The notes: generated by a model from the sequence alone, not told the origin. 64,000 nt of DNA from Elizabethkingia bruuniana (GCF_002024805.1 NZ_CP014337.1:3100001-3164000), one strand, 5' to 3'. Shown: positions 6,920-14,681, numbered from the stretch's first letter. Numbers and translations: made by a program.

Positions 6920-7863
6920 CCCAGTTTTTTAAGTAAGTTTTTTGAATCACAATGCTTTGTCCAACCTTTATAAGAAGCAATTGAAGCTTTGTTTGGTCTT
7001 TTTTTGAGCATTCGGGCAAAACGTTTTTTGATTGATTTACGTAGTAAAACGTGCGAGTGATAATGTTTGTAGCCTACAAAGTCAATTCCTCGTTTTGATA
7101 CTGGAAATACTTGCCAGTTATTTTTTACTGTTAATTTTAAACGCTCTTTAAAGTAGGTTTCAATTTCTTTTAAAAGCTGATGCAGATATTCTTTACTATC
7201 AGATAAAATAACCAGATCATCTGCATACCTGAAATAATACTTTACTGATTTTTTTTCTTTGATCCAGTGATCGAAATAGGTTAAGTAAAAGTTTGCTAAA
7301 AACTGACTTAAATAGTTACCAATAGGAAGCCCCGGCGCACTATCTATAATTTCATCCAGCAACCAAAGCAGATCAGTATCTTTAAATTTTCTTCGTAGTA
7401 ATGTTTTTAGTATTTCGTGGTCGATGTTTGGATAAAATTTTTCAACATCCAATTTTAGACAATAGGTAGTTTTTTCGACATTTTTTAAAGCTTTGCGTAC
7501 TGCAAAAGAAGCTGCATGAATACCTTTTCCTTTTATACAGCTATAAGAGTCAGCAGTAAAAGTTGAAACGAATATCGGCTCTAAGATGTTCATTACTGCA
7601 TGATGTGTAATTCTATCAGGGAAGAACGGCAGACGGTATACTTCACGCTCTTTTGGTTCATACACTTTAAACACTGAGTATTCAGATGTTTTATAGCTTT
7701 TCATACGTAACTGGGTGTTAAGCTTCATAATATTATTTTCTTTATTCTTATTATGCAGCATAATGCCGTATCTGTTAGCCTTTCCTTTCTGGGCTTTTTC
7801 ATCAGCAAGCATCAAATTTTCGATGCTGATAATTTTCTCGTATAGATTGTTTAATCTTTTCAT
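6898..7863 (-). CDS. DGR reverse transcriptase
   Basis: The ATG at 7863 gives 321 residues, the usual size for DGR reverse transcriptases. The open frame continues upstream through the template repeat, but that part is not protein-like. Visible RT motifs are REVYRLPFFPDRITHHA, LKLDVEKFYPNIDH (catalytic Asp), the DGR-type LPIGNYLSQFLANFYL with its SQ pair, the active-site YADD at residues 213-216, and a C-terminal GIDFVGYKHY. There is no maturase domain. The enzyme is expected to copy the template-repeat RNA with errors at adenines and feed the cDNA into the variable repeats at 8154-8230 and 8628-8704. No Avd-type gene is recognisable nearby. Confidence 0.93.
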   Translation of the reverse strand: MKRLNNLYEKIISIENLMLADEKAQKGKANRYGIMLHNKNKENNIMKLNTQLRMKSYKTSEYSVFKVYEPKEREVYRLPFFPDRITHHAVMNILEPIFVSTFTADSYSCIKGKGIHAASFAVRKALKNVEKTTYCLKLDVEKFYPNIDHEILKTLLRRKFKDTDLLWLLDEIIDSAPGLPIGNYLSQFLANFYLTYFDHWIKEKKSVKYYFRYADDLVILSDSKEYLHQLLKEIETYFKERLKLTVKNNWQVFPVSKRGIDFVGYKHYHSHVLLRKSIKKRFARMLKKRPNKASIASYKGWTKHCDSKNLLKKLGCSTLAN

Positions 7864-7966
7864 TTTGCCTTTGCTTTTAAAAAAGTCGTTTTCGGAATAT
7901 CCTACCAACGCCTTTTGGAAAGTGAGTTGTTTTTTGCCAAGAGGCAGGGTTTGCAGTGTTAAATAA

Positions 7967-8043
7967 CATAGGTGAGAGCTGACATTCGAATTCGAGTTAT
8001 CGTAATCGTAGTCGTTGTACGAGAACCTGCCAGACGAAGAACT
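7967..8043 (-). repeat. DGR template repeat (TR)
   Basis: This 77-bp copy aligns without gaps to 8154-8230 and 8628-8704. It holds 19 adenines on the minus (sense) strand. Fifteen differ in VR1 and fourteen in VR2, and no non-adenine position differs. In sense orientation it is rich in AAC/AAT/TAC/GAT codons (Y-N-D-Y-D-Y-D-N-S-N-S-N), the classical template design that lets A-substitution reach many residues. Just 3' of it on the sense strand is an inverted repeat TGTTA-N2-TAACA (7957-7968). Order on the sense strand is targets, TR, reverse transcriptase. Confidence 0.95.
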
Positions 8044-8074
8044 ACAGCAACACACTGCACAACCTTATTATCAA

Positions 8075-8539
8075 TTATTCAATCACAAAGTATTCTCTGT
8101 AAATTGCTTCAAACTGTTTTCCAGCATATTCTGCTAAATCTCTGCTTTTAAAGCAAAGGCGAGAGCCGACAATCGAATACGAGCAAACGCAAACGAAGTC
8201 GTCGCACGAGAACCCGCCAGACGAAGAACCTTCCATATCAAACCAAGGGTAATATTTGTACTCGTCGTCATTATCCCAGTCAGGTTCCCATCCTTCATTT
8301 AACGCCATTGCAATAATACATAGCTTGTAATGTGCGAATAAGGGTTTTTGTAATTTAGTAGGAATAGTTTCCAAATCTGGGTTTTGTGGGGTGATTCCCA
8401 GAACATCGCAAGCCTCTTCGAAACTTTTTACTCTGTCTTTGATATCCTTAGGCTTTTCAGCAAACTTTACAACACCTGTCGCTTTATCAAAAGTGTCAAT
8501 TTTGTACCCTTCCGGGATTTCAATTTTTAATTCGTTCAT
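8075..8539 (-). CDS. DGR variable target protein 1
   Basis: A 154-residue protein with an N-terminal region shared with its tandem neighbour (MNELKIEIPEGYKIDTFDK, then VVKF-KPKDIKDRVK), a conserved LNEGWEPDWDNDDEYKYYPW block and the variable region at residues ~104-129, followed by a constant helix AEYAGKQFEAIY. The cysteine-rich variable part reads CDDFVCVCSYSIVGSRLCF. Similar GW-PDW...YYPWF...VGSRLCF proteins are frequent in Bacteroidota phages and prophages; DGR variable regions of this type are usually C-type-lectin-like. The ligand is unknown. The variable repeat is not at the extreme C-terminus: about 25 residues follow. Confidence 0.85.
   Translation of the reverse strand: MNELKIEIPEGYKIDTFDKATGVVKFAEKPKDIKDRVKSFEEACDVLGITPQNPDLETIPTKLQKPLFAHYKLCIIAMALNEGWEPDWDNDDEYKYYPWFDMEGSSSGGFSCDDFVCVCSYSIVGSRLCFKSRDLAEYAGKQFEAIYREYFVIE
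8154..8230 (-). repeat. DGR variable repeat 1 (VR1)
   Basis: Gapless 77-bp match to the template at 7967-8043 with 15 differences, every one at a template adenine (T on the plus strand). On the sense strand it is followed directly by the hairpin TGCTT-N3-AAGCA (8143-8155), in the place where known DGRs carry their mutagenic-homing signal. Confidence 0.95.
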
Positions 8540-8551
8540 AATAAATGTTTT

Positions 8552-9004
8552 TTAAAGGGTTGTGAATTTTTTATAGATACTTATAAACTGAGTTCCGGCA
8601 TATTTTGCAAGCTCACTGCTCTTGTAGCAAAGGCGAGAGCCGACAGCCGAACCCGAGAAATCGTAATCGCAGTCGTCGCACGAGAACCCGCCAGACGAAG
8701 AACCCATTCTAAACCATGGATAATATTTGGTCTGGTTACGATCGTTCCAATCTGGTGTCCAACCTTCATTTAATGCCGATGCAATCAGTTTTATTTGTTT
8801 GTATGCAATTTCATCATCTGTTAGGCTAAGACATTCCATTGCAAATGTTTCAGATTTTATCCCGTGATACTGCAATACATCATTAAAAGTTTTAATGCGT
8901 TCTTTAATGTCTTTAGGTTTAGCTTCGAATTTTACTACACCTGTAACTTTGTCGAAAGCTCCAATCTGGAAGCCTTCAGGAATTTGAATTTTTAACTCGT
9001 TCAT
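8552..9004 (-). CDS. DGR variable target protein 2
   Basis: A 150-residue paralogue of the neighbouring target, 12 bp upstream of it in the same operon. It shares the N-terminal MNELKIQIPEGFQIGAFDK region and the LNEGWTPDWNDRNQTKYYPW block. The variable region spans residues ~101-126 and reads CDDCDYDFSGSAVGSRLCY, followed by a constant helix. Two tandem targets served by one template suggest that both are diversified. Function is not known; see the other target for family remarks. Confidence 0.85.
   Translation of the reverse strand: MNELKIQIPEGFQIGAFDKVTGVVKFEAKPKDIKERIKTFNDVLQYHGIKSETFAMECLSLTDDEIAYKQIKLIASALNEGWTPDWNDRNQTKYYPWFRMGSSSGGFSCDDCDYDFSGSAVGSRLCYKSSELAKYAGTQFISIYKKFTTL
8628..8704 (-). 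repeat. DGR variable repeat 2 (VR2)
   Basis: Gapless 77-bp match to the template with 14 differences, all at template adenines. VR2 differs from VR1 as well, so the two variable repeats record separate homing events or later retargeting. A hairpin TGCT-N5-AGCA lies at 8617-8629, the same relative position as in VR1. Confidence 0.95.
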
Positions 9005-9035
9005 AATGATTATTTAAATTGTTTTGAAATATTGT

Positions 9036-9149
9036 TTAAAAGCCTTTACGTTTTTTCCAGAACTCTACCCCCATCAATGTGAGAGTTGTTAGGCAGCATA
9101 CAAAGGCTATAATTGCTGCTGCTCCGGCTGCTACTCCTATGTAAAACAT
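9036..9149 (-). CDS. 37-residue single-pass membrane microprotein
   Basis: The frame starts at the ATG at 9149, which overlaps the stop of the DUF3164 gene as TAATG, a clear sign of coupled translation. The peptide begins MFYIGVAAGAAAIIAFVCC, one hydrophobic span of ~25 residues, and ends with the basic tail WKKRKGF, so the C-terminus is probably cytoplasmic. Its position just upstream of the DGR targets in the early operon is noteworthy. Function unknown. Confidence 0.65.
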   Translation of the reverse strand: MFYIGVAAGAAAIIAFVCCLTTLTLMGVEFWKKRKGF

Positions 9150-9781
9150 TACAATGAAGAAAAGTTTAATACTAAAGGCTTCCATGCTCCGTTTCGCTCT
9201 TTTTTAGAGACAGTCACATAATCTTTACTATGAATAAAGCTGTAACTCTCTTTTAAAAGCTTAATTCCTTCTTTCCAGTTTTCATCATTGAAACGGTCTT
9301 CCATGGAATAAAGCTTCTGTACCTGATCTACATCCAAAGCACCCTTTTTTCTTTCCAGACATAACATGATGAAATCTCTGGTGTCTTCATCACCACCAAA
9401 ACGATTATTAATAAAGTCTATAATGTGCTGTTCTGCTTGGTGTGATCTCTCGTCAAAGGTTCCTTTGCCTTGGCGTTTAAATTGAATTTTGTAATCTTCA
9501 TTAGATATTTCAAAATTTCCTTTTCCATCCTGATGGCGTTTACTGTAGACTTGTAAAAGTTCATACAATGCGCCAAGCTGGGAAAATGCTTTACTCTTGT
9601 ATCGCATCAATTGCAAATGAATATCTTCAGCAATTGGTGCCAGTTCTTCAATGGTTTCTTTTTTTAAGGCTTCATAGTCAGTACGCTGTTTTTCACGTGC
9701 CAACCTTTCAGCTTCTTTCTTTTCTGCCAGTGCCGCCTCTAATGCTTCTGCGGAAACTGTTGTAAGGTCGATTGTTTTCAT
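9149..9781 (-). CDS. DUF3164 family Mu-like phage protein
   Basis: The 210-residue protein has an N-terminal coiled-coil-like helix (ALEAALAEKKEAERLAREKQ), then ELAPIAEDIHLQLMRYKSK, YKIQFKRQGKGTFDERSHQA, and the ending KDYVTVSKKERNGAWKPLVL. This matches DUF3164, a protein regularly encoded downstream of A and B in Mu-like phages. A DNA-protection or replication-support function is often assumed but not established. It is coupled to the membrane microprotein downstream. Confidence 0.75.
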   Translation of the reverse strand: MKTIDLTTVSAEALEAALAEKKEAERLAREKQRTDYEALKKETIEELAPIAEDIHLQLMRYKSKAFSQLGALYELLQVYSKRHQDGKGNFEISNEDYKIQFKRQGKGTFDERSHQAEQHIIDFINNRFGGDEDTRDFIMLCLERKKGALDVDQVQKLYSMEDRFNDENWKEGIKLLKESYSFIHSKDYVTVSKKERNGAWKPLVLNFSSL

Positions 9782-9789
9782 ATTTATTG

Positions 9790-9966
9790 TTAATTTTTAT
9801 CTACGATAAATTTTCTGATTTTCATTTTGGGATCATAGTCCCAGTGTCCTTTTCGCTTTGCCTGAATTTCTTTTGCTTTTGCAAGGGCTGCGAATGCTTT
9901 TATGCGTTCCTGTTCTTTGGCATTTGCTTTTGCAACAATGTGCGCTCCGGTGTCTCCTGTCGTCAT
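9790..9966 (-). CDS. Small basic early phage protein
   Basis: Direct translation of this stretch gives 58 residues, MTTGDTGAHIVAKANAKEQE and onward through a lysine/alanine-rich helix to HWDYDPKMKIRKFIVDKN. Its ATG overlaps the stop of the gene upstream as ATGA (9963-9966), and the DUF3164 gene begins 8 bp after its stop. That packing makes it a real operon member. It is strongly basic and may bind nucleic acid, which is a guess. Confidence 0.65.
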   Translation of the reverse strand: MTTGDTGAHIVAKANAKEQERIKAFAALAKAKEIQAKRKGHWDYDPKMKIRKFIVDKN

Positions 9967-10250
9967 ATTAATAGTTCTTTGGTTAATTCTGGGTTGTTAT
10001 TCTTGTATTGTTCAATTGGAAGCCAGCGTTCCTGTTCTTCTTCGAAGTAGTACAGTAATCTGTCTTGATCATATCTCATATCGGGAGCATACCAGCTGAA
10101 TTCTTCAATTAGCGCAAGTAAAACATGTATTGATTCATTAGAATCTTTAGTTTTATTTTGCATTAATAAATGAACTTGTATTCTATCGTCCCACGTAAGC
10201 AACCTGTATATGCTGTCGAGTTGTAATAATGTTAAATATTGATGTTTCAT
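9963..10250 (-). CDS. Unknown small early phage protein
   Basis: From the ATG at 10250 the product is 95 residues (MKHQYLTLLQLDSIYRLLTW), acidic toward the C-terminus (LLYYFEEEQERWLPIEQY). Longer starts run into the upstream ATPase gene. It overlaps the next gene by four bases. I see no domain. Confidence 0.6.
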   Translation of the reverse strand: MKHQYLTLLQLDSIYRLLTWDDRIQVHLLMQNKTKDSNESIHVLLALIEEFSWYAPDMRYDQDRLLYYFEEEQERWLPIEQYKNNNPELTKELLI

Positions 10251-10255
10251 AGGTT

Positions 10256-10882
10256 TTATTTTGTTTCGGTTGTTCCCCAATATTTTTGTGCGCCTTCGTC
10301 CCAAATGGTGTAAATGCCTCCGTTGTGTCCGATATATCGACCTTTGGAAAATGCACGGAAACCTTCAATCCAGATTTTTAAACTTGCATCATACATTACT
10401 TTTACTGCTGATTTTCCGGACGGGTTCTTTCCGTCTGCCTGACTGGTGAAAATGAAAAGCTTGTTTGGATATTTCCGTTTCATGGCTAAATACTGCTGAA
10501 AGGTTTGATTTGTATATTGCCAACTATCATTTACTATTATATCAGGGCTTTTACGTCTGGAAAGGCGTTCGTCTAAAGCCTGCATATCTTCACATATTAA
10601 CTGTACTTTTCGCCCGCATTCGTGAACCCTGTGCCGTTTCCATGCATTTTGCATGGTGTGACTGGTTCCTTCCTCTAAGGAGTTGTAAAGAACCCGACCA
10701 AACTTGCTCAGTTCCTTTACTAATTCTAAAATGAAGCTTGTTTTTCCGTTTCCAGAGTTTCCCCAAATGAACCAAACGCCACTAGTCTCAGGTGTGTCAA
10801 AGGCATCATACCATTTTCCGTCGAAGTCAAAGAGCTTATATTTTTTACTGAGAATATCCGTTGAGGATAGGGCTTTGTTCAT
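10256..10882 (-). CDS. P-loop ATPase downstream of MuB
   Basis: Walker A GNSGNGKT sits at residues 41-48 of 208, after VWFIW, and a Walker-B-like strand is DIIVNDSW. KLFIFTSQADG fits the sensor region of RecA/AAA-type ATPases. The last third is a beta-rich tail (GGIYTIWDEG). It is the second ATPase next to the MuB-like gene, separated by only 2 bp, so it probably works with transposition or replication. Its exact role is not established to my knowledge. Confidence 0.7.
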   Translation of the reverse strand: MNKALSSTDILSKKYKLFDFDGKWYDAFDTPETSGVWFIWGNSGNGKTSFILELVKELSKFGRVLYNSLEEGTSHTMQNAWKRHRVHECGRKVQLICEDMQALDERLSRRKSPDIIVNDSWQYTNQTFQQYLAMKRKYPNKLFIFTSQADGKNPSGKSAVKVMYDASLKIWIEGFRAFSKGRYIGHNGGIYTIWDEGAQKYWGTTETK

Positions 10883-10884
10883 GG

Positions 10885-11826
10885 TTACTGTTTTGGCATA
10901 TTGAGTATTTTTCTTACTAGATTTTCGGTAACTGGTTCACCAAGTCTTTCGGCTTCTCGAAGTGCAGGAACTAATACATCATGTAATTCTCCATAGTTCT
11001 CACACTCTCTTTGAAGGAACTTAACCAAATTTTTATCCTCAATACCTTCCAAAAATTCTTTATATCTGGTGTCAATTGGCTTTAATTCCCTGATTCCGTA
11101 CTTTACACGGCGGTAAAACTGTGGCATCCCTGCTGCATTTTTATTTTTCAGCTTTTCAATCTTTGTTTTTAGCTGATCGGTACCAATAAGAATAAGTGCG
11201 CATTTTCCGTTTAGATGATCGTGGAACTCCTTTATATTACATAATGTTGCCTGTTTCATATATTCCGATTCATCCCAAATAACAGATGGATTTCTGCCGT
11301 TTAGTCGTAATCTGTTTAATTCTTTGGTAATAGTGTGGATTTTTCGGGATTTTGAACCAGCAATAGGTAATCGCATAGCTAATCCTAATTTATCTAACAG
11401 GTCTCCGATAGTGTCCATTGAACCGACAGTTATTTTAAATCTGTTTTTGGGATTTTGCTTTACAAATAAATCTGTTATATAAGTTTTACCACACCCAGTG
11501 GAACCGATTATAATATTTGTATATCCAAACTTTTCAGCATCTTCTAAGACAGAAAGCATCTGATTAAGCTGCGGGGTTTGTTTTAATGTCCAGTGGCTTT
11601 TATTTCCGTAGTTATAACCGATTACATCGGCAACCATACGAAAATATTTATCGTCAATATCTACTTCCTTTCCGCTTACAGTAATAAAATACTGGCTTTT
11701 TCTCATGTATGACAGATAATTGGCTGGTACTGCCGTTTCTGTTGAAAACTCATTGGCAGAAAAATTATGTTCATCCATCCATAACTCAGCGGCTGCCATT
11801 ATTTGGTCTTTGGTAGTTTTATTCAT
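10885..11826 (-). CDS. MuB-like transposition ATPase (target-DNA activator)
   Basis: The 313-residue protein starts with a helical DNA-binding-like region (MAAAELWMDEHNFSANEFST), followed by Walker A GSTGCGKT at residues 108-115 and Walker B SVIWDESE. The layout fits the AAA+ MuB family, which binds target DNA and activates the transposase. It overlaps the transposase gene by 8 bp, as expected for an A-B operon. Confidence 0.88.
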   Translation of the reverse strand: MNKTTKDQIMAAAELWMDEHNFSANEFSTETAVPANYLSYMRKSQYFITVSGKEVDIDDKYFRMVADVIGYNYGNKSHWTLKQTPQLNQMLSVLEDAEKFGYTNIIIGSTGCGKTYITDLFVKQNPKNRFKITVGSMDTIGDLLDKLGLAMRLPIAGSKSRKIHTITKELNRLRLNGRNPSVIWDESEYMKQATLCNIKEFHDHLNGKCALILIGTDQLKTKIEKLKNKNAAGMPQFYRRVKYGIRELKPIDTRYKEFLEGIEDKNLVKFLQRECENYGELHDVLVPALREAERLGEPVTENLVRKILNMPKQ

Positions 11827-13864
11827 CGTTATCTAGGTATTTATTGAGGTTTACTTTATTTGCGTAATAATCATTTTGTTCTTTTTCCCAATCAAAATCG
11901 TTTTCTTGTTGTATTTGCTTTTCCTGCTTATTGAGTAGGTTTTTAGAGCGATCTAAACGTTTTGCATTCCGTTGGTCTTTATGTTGCCCTCTGCTATTTA
12001 CTATCACCATCTTTGCCAGTGTTCCGTCTAATTCAGGGTTTCGGATAAACATTTGGTTAACTTCTTTGTAATCTTCTGCCTGAGTATCAAGAATCACCTG
12101 CTTCATTTCCTTATTAAAGCGACCTATTTTTGCTAATTCTTCGGCATCACCTTCTTCGCGGTCATATAAAGCCATTGGCTGTACATATTTTTCCTGAAGC
12201 ATGAAACTGATATTGTGTTCTTCATTGTAGGCAAGAACCTCATTGAGATTATTGCTATCATATTTTATCGTCCAATCGAGGTGCGAATACATTCTGAAAT
12301 TAATATCAAAGCTGTCGTACTCATGTTTTTTACCATTAATAGCGATATGAAGACCGTTGTGATTAACTTTATTTGTGTAACCTGTTGTTTCTCCAAAGTG
12401 TAAAAGGAAATCCTGATTACTGATCTCTTTTTTAGCATCCTCAGGCATATTATTATAAGCTTCGATATATTGCTCTTTTAGCCTTTCCCTTTCTATTTCG
12501 ATCATCGTTATAATTTGGGTCATACAACCATTTTCGTCTGGGAATGAGTGTCGAATCTTATTTAAATATTCTTCATTTGGCTGCGTTTCGGATTTCACCC
12601 CTTGTCCGCTCCAATTCGGTGCTAACTGGCAATACTTTTTATTAAAGAATTTAAACCATGGCTCAATTACTTTAGATTTTGCATTACCAACCTTTGCAGG
12701 AGTAAAGTTTTTAGACATCATTTCATAAATCGGTGTCATTTTCTTCTTAGAATAGTTATCAGACTGTATCTGTAATACTTTATGCTTTTGTCCAAATAAT
12801 TCTTCAGTATGTAGAACTGCATTTCTAAGAGCCTGTTGTATAAGACCTGAACTTTCCTCTCTTCCAATTGCATAACCGATAGGGTATTTTATTACTGGGT
12901 CTAAAACAACCACCATTGTAAGGCGATTATGATAAGTTGTGATCTTATCACCTTTTAAATTCTTGCTTTGTCTCTGATATAGCAACTCGATATCCCATCC
13001 ATCAACAGTCCAGAACAATAATGGAGCAGAAGGTGCTTTTCTTTTCACCTGCATACCTATGTTATCATTAAATGCCTTTTCTCCATTGGTTCCGGCATAT
13101 ACTAACAGATTCCACTTTTTACGATAATTGCCAATTGTTCCGGCAGATAGTTCTGGAAAGCCTTGTATTTTAGCAACTGAGTTGTAAATCATGGCGATTT
13201 GCTCATTATCCAGATTACGGTGATCTCTTAATAATTGGCGCAATAAAGCTTCCTGTGTAGCATCTTTTACTTTTATCGCTTTTTTCTTTCCGAAATTTTC
13301 AGAAACCAATGATTTGTAGCCATCTTTTGCAAATTCAGCCAGTTTATCACGCAAACGTCGATCTGTACCCGGCAAAGTATGCCCGATTTGACCTTTTACT
13401 TCTTTTACTGCAATTGCAGCTTCTTGCCAAATTTTTGTTATCGATCCGCCTCTGGATTTTCTGAAAGCTTTCATATCCTTCATATAAGCGTCAACAGCTT
13501 GTATCATCTGAGCATTTCTAACATATTCATCCTGTTTTTCCGGAGAAAGCCTTCTGTAATCCTCTAGCAAATGAGTCGCATAGAAGTCAATCGCTTCATA
13601 ATCTGTCTTGTAATACTTTAAAATCAGATGTTGAGCCTCTTTTTTTGGAGGAATACCAAGCTTTCTTACAATTTCAACTCTGAATCGTTCCGGTATGCTA
13701 TCAAACTCTACAAGAGCACAGTTATCTAAGCCTTTACCCTGTCTAACTCGATTTAATTTACCTTGTCTACATTGTTTATCATAATTAGATTTAGACATAA
13801 CGCCCAAATCCTCATACAAGGCTCGTCCGGGAATCGTTAAAGTGTTATGATAAAAATCGTACAT
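11819..13864 (-). CDS. MuA-like DDE transposase
   Basis: The protein has 681 residues, near the 663 of Mu A. The N-terminus resembles the Mu DNA-binding domain (YDFYHNTLTIPGRALYEDLG). The catalytic RNase-H-like core shows D288 (TVDGWD), D369 (QSDNYS) and E401 (SKVIEPW), a D-D-(31)-E spacing. A beta-barrel-like region follows, and the charged C-terminal tail (ENDFDWEKEQNDYY) could contact MuB. It should cut and join prophage ends for integration and replicative transposition. It is the first large gene of the early operon. Confidence 0.93.
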   Translation of the reverse strand: MYDFYHNTLTIPGRALYEDLGVMSKSNYDKQCRQGKLNRVRQGKGLDNCALVEFDSIPERFRVEIVRKLGIPPKKEAQHLILKYYKTDYEAIDFYATHLLEDYRRLSPEKQDEYVRNAQMIQAVDAYMKDMKAFRKSRGGSITKIWQEAAIAVKEVKGQIGHTLPGTDRRLRDKLAEFAKDGYKSLVSENFGKKKAIKVKDATQEALLRQLLRDHRNLDNEQIAMIYNSVAKIQGFPELSAGTIGNYRKKWNLLVYAGTNGEKAFNDNIGMQVKRKAPSAPLLFWTVDGWDIELLYQRQSKNLKGDKITTYHNRLTMVVVLDPVIKYPIGYAIGREESSGLIQQALRNAVLHTEELFGQKHKVLQIQSDNYSKKKMTPIYEMMSKNFTPAKVGNAKSKVIEPWFKFFNKKYCQLAPNWSGQGVKSETQPNEEYLNKIRHSFPDENGCMTQIITMIEIERERLKEQYIEAYNNMPEDAKKEISNQDFLLHFGETTGYTNKVNHNGLHIAINGKKHEYDSFDINFRMYSHLDWTIKYDSNNLNEVLAYNEEHNISFMLQEKYVQPMALYDREEGDAEELAKIGRFNKEMKQVILDTQAEDYKEVNQMFIRNPELDGTLAKMVIVNSRGQHKDQRNAKRLDRSKNLLNKQEKQIQQENDFDWEKEQNDYYANKVNLNKYLDNDE

Positions 13865-13881
13865 AGTTTAAAAAAAATTGT

Positions 13882-13921
13882 TCCCGCCGTGGTGTCGAAT
13901 CCACGCTATGCCGTGGCGGGA
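13882..13921. other. Compound inverted repeat between divergent genes
   Basis: Outer arms TCCCGCC / GGCGGGA enclose an inner GTGG / CCAC hairpin. It is unusually GC-rich for this region and lies between the transposase start and the rightward zinc-ribbon gene. A regulatory or terminator-like role is possible. Confidence 0.4.
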
Positions 13922-13928
13922 GATTTAC

Positions 13929-13936
13929 TATATTTG
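13929..13936 (+). promoter_or_regulatory. Bacteroidota -7 element upstream of the zinc-ribbon gene
   Basis: TATATTTG fits the TAnnTTTG -7 consensus and lies 23 nt before the ATG at 13960. No clear -33 TTTG is visible at the expected distance, where the GC-rich inverted repeat lies. Confidence 0.4.
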
Positions 13937-13959
13937 TTATTCCACTAAAAAATATAGTT

Positions 13960-14163
13960 ATGACTAATTATTCAAGATCAAAATGTCCTAAATGTGAAAA
14001 CTCTCGTTTTGAAATGGTTGAAGATGCACCGGAAGGTTCTAATTTTAAGATGATGTTTATCCGATGTACCTCATGTAAAACGGTTATTGGAGTAGGTGAT
14101 TACTATAATATTGGCACCTTAATCCATGAACTTGCTAGAAAGCTTAATGTTCGTTTGGATTAA
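13960..14163 (+). CDS. Small zinc-ribbon protein
   Basis: A 67-residue protein with two CxxC pairs, CPKCENSRF and IRCTSCKTVIG, forming a likely zinc ribbon. The C-terminal half is helical (IGTLIHELARKLNVRLD). It is transcribed against the early operon, inside the region between repressor and transposase, and its last 20 bp overlap the convergent 14144-14329 gene. Zinc ribbons of this size often bind nucleic acid or act as adaptors; the specific role is unknown. Confidence 0.7.
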   Translation: MTNYSRSKCPKCENSRFEMVEDAPEGSNFKMMFIRCTSCKTVIGVGDYYNIGTLIHELARKLNVRLD

Positions 14164-14329
14164 TAGTTTTTTCAATTTCTTTAATCTTTTTCCATACTTC
14201 CTCATACTGTTCTGGTGGAAGCAATATTCCTTTTTGCTCTATAGAAATAGCTAGTTTCTTTTTTTGAGATTCAAAAGATGTTTGAGAAATGCTAGATGCT
14301 GTATTTGAGATAATTAATAGAATTTCCAT
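14144..14329 (-). CDS. Unknown small early phage protein
   Basis: A 61-residue, largely helical product (ILLPPEQYEEVWKKIKEIEK at its C-terminal half). It is the last of three small genes packed head-to-tail after the early promoter (14681 to 14144). No family recognised. Confidence 0.5.
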   Translation of the reverse strand: MEILLIISNTASSISQTSFESQKKKLAISIEQKGILLPPEQYEEVWKKIKEIEKTINPNEH

Positions 14330-14331
14330 TT

Positions 14332-14475
14332 CTAAAGGGCTTTATAGGTTGTTTTATAAGTGAATCCCAAGAGTTGGTATGAAGTTGCCAACTCTTTTAT
14401 ATGGCTATCAACATTTTCTACTTCATAAGTTGAAATACAGAAGATGTTCTGCAATAATTTTTGCAATAATTTCAT
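14332..14475 (-). CDS. 47-residue early phage protein
   Basis: Reading this gap gives MKLLQKLLQNIFCISTYEVE and a further 27 residues ending KTTYKAL. Its ATG overlaps the stop of the preceding gene as ATGA (14472-14475), and it ends 2 bp before the next start. The packing supports translation; function cannot be inferred. Confidence 0.55.
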   Translation of the reverse strand: MKLLQKLLQNIFCISTYEVENVDSHIKELATSYQLLGFTYKTTYKAL

Positions 14476-14681
14476 AATGGTTGTTTTTTGAAGTTTTCAA
14501 GTGCTTTTATTGAAGGATTAGCCAATTCATAATATTTTTTACGAATGGTTTCTGCTGTTAAACTATGTTTCTCTTTACGGACACACATTCTTACAAATCG
14601 TGTTGACACCAAGAATTCTTGAGAAAGAGCATTGATGATTTCCGTATTGTAACTTTCTCTTTTTTTTGTTTCTTTGTTCAT
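14472..14681 (-). CDS. Small early phage protein, possible DNA-binding (Ner-like position)
   Basis: A basic 69-residue protein (MNKETKKRESYNTEIINALS, then FLVSTRFVRMCVRKEK) that is first in the leftward early operon, opposite the repressor. In Mu this place is taken by ner, the early-transcription regulator. The middle could form a helix-turn-helix, but the match is not strong. Confidence 0.5.
   Translation of the reverse strand: MNKETKKRESYNTEIINALSQEFLVSTRFVRMCVRKEKHSLTAETIRKKYYELANPSIKALENFKKQPL

Noticed and set aside
6898-7863. Group II intron or retron reverse transcriptase
   Set aside because: No maturase/HNH domain, no intron RNA or msr/msd structure, and a proven template/variable repeat set with adenine-only changes.
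7864-8055. 64-residue N-terminal extension of the reverse transcriptase through the template repeat
   Set aside because: The frame is open only by chance: it translates the non-coding template repeat (poly-Ser, Asn/Tyr/Asp runs), and the RT-like sequence starts at the ATG at 7863.
13889-13904. T-arm of a tRNA (TGTCGAATCC within GTGG/CCAC)
   Set aside because: The rest of the cloverleaf is missing on both strands; it is part of a larger inverted repeat.
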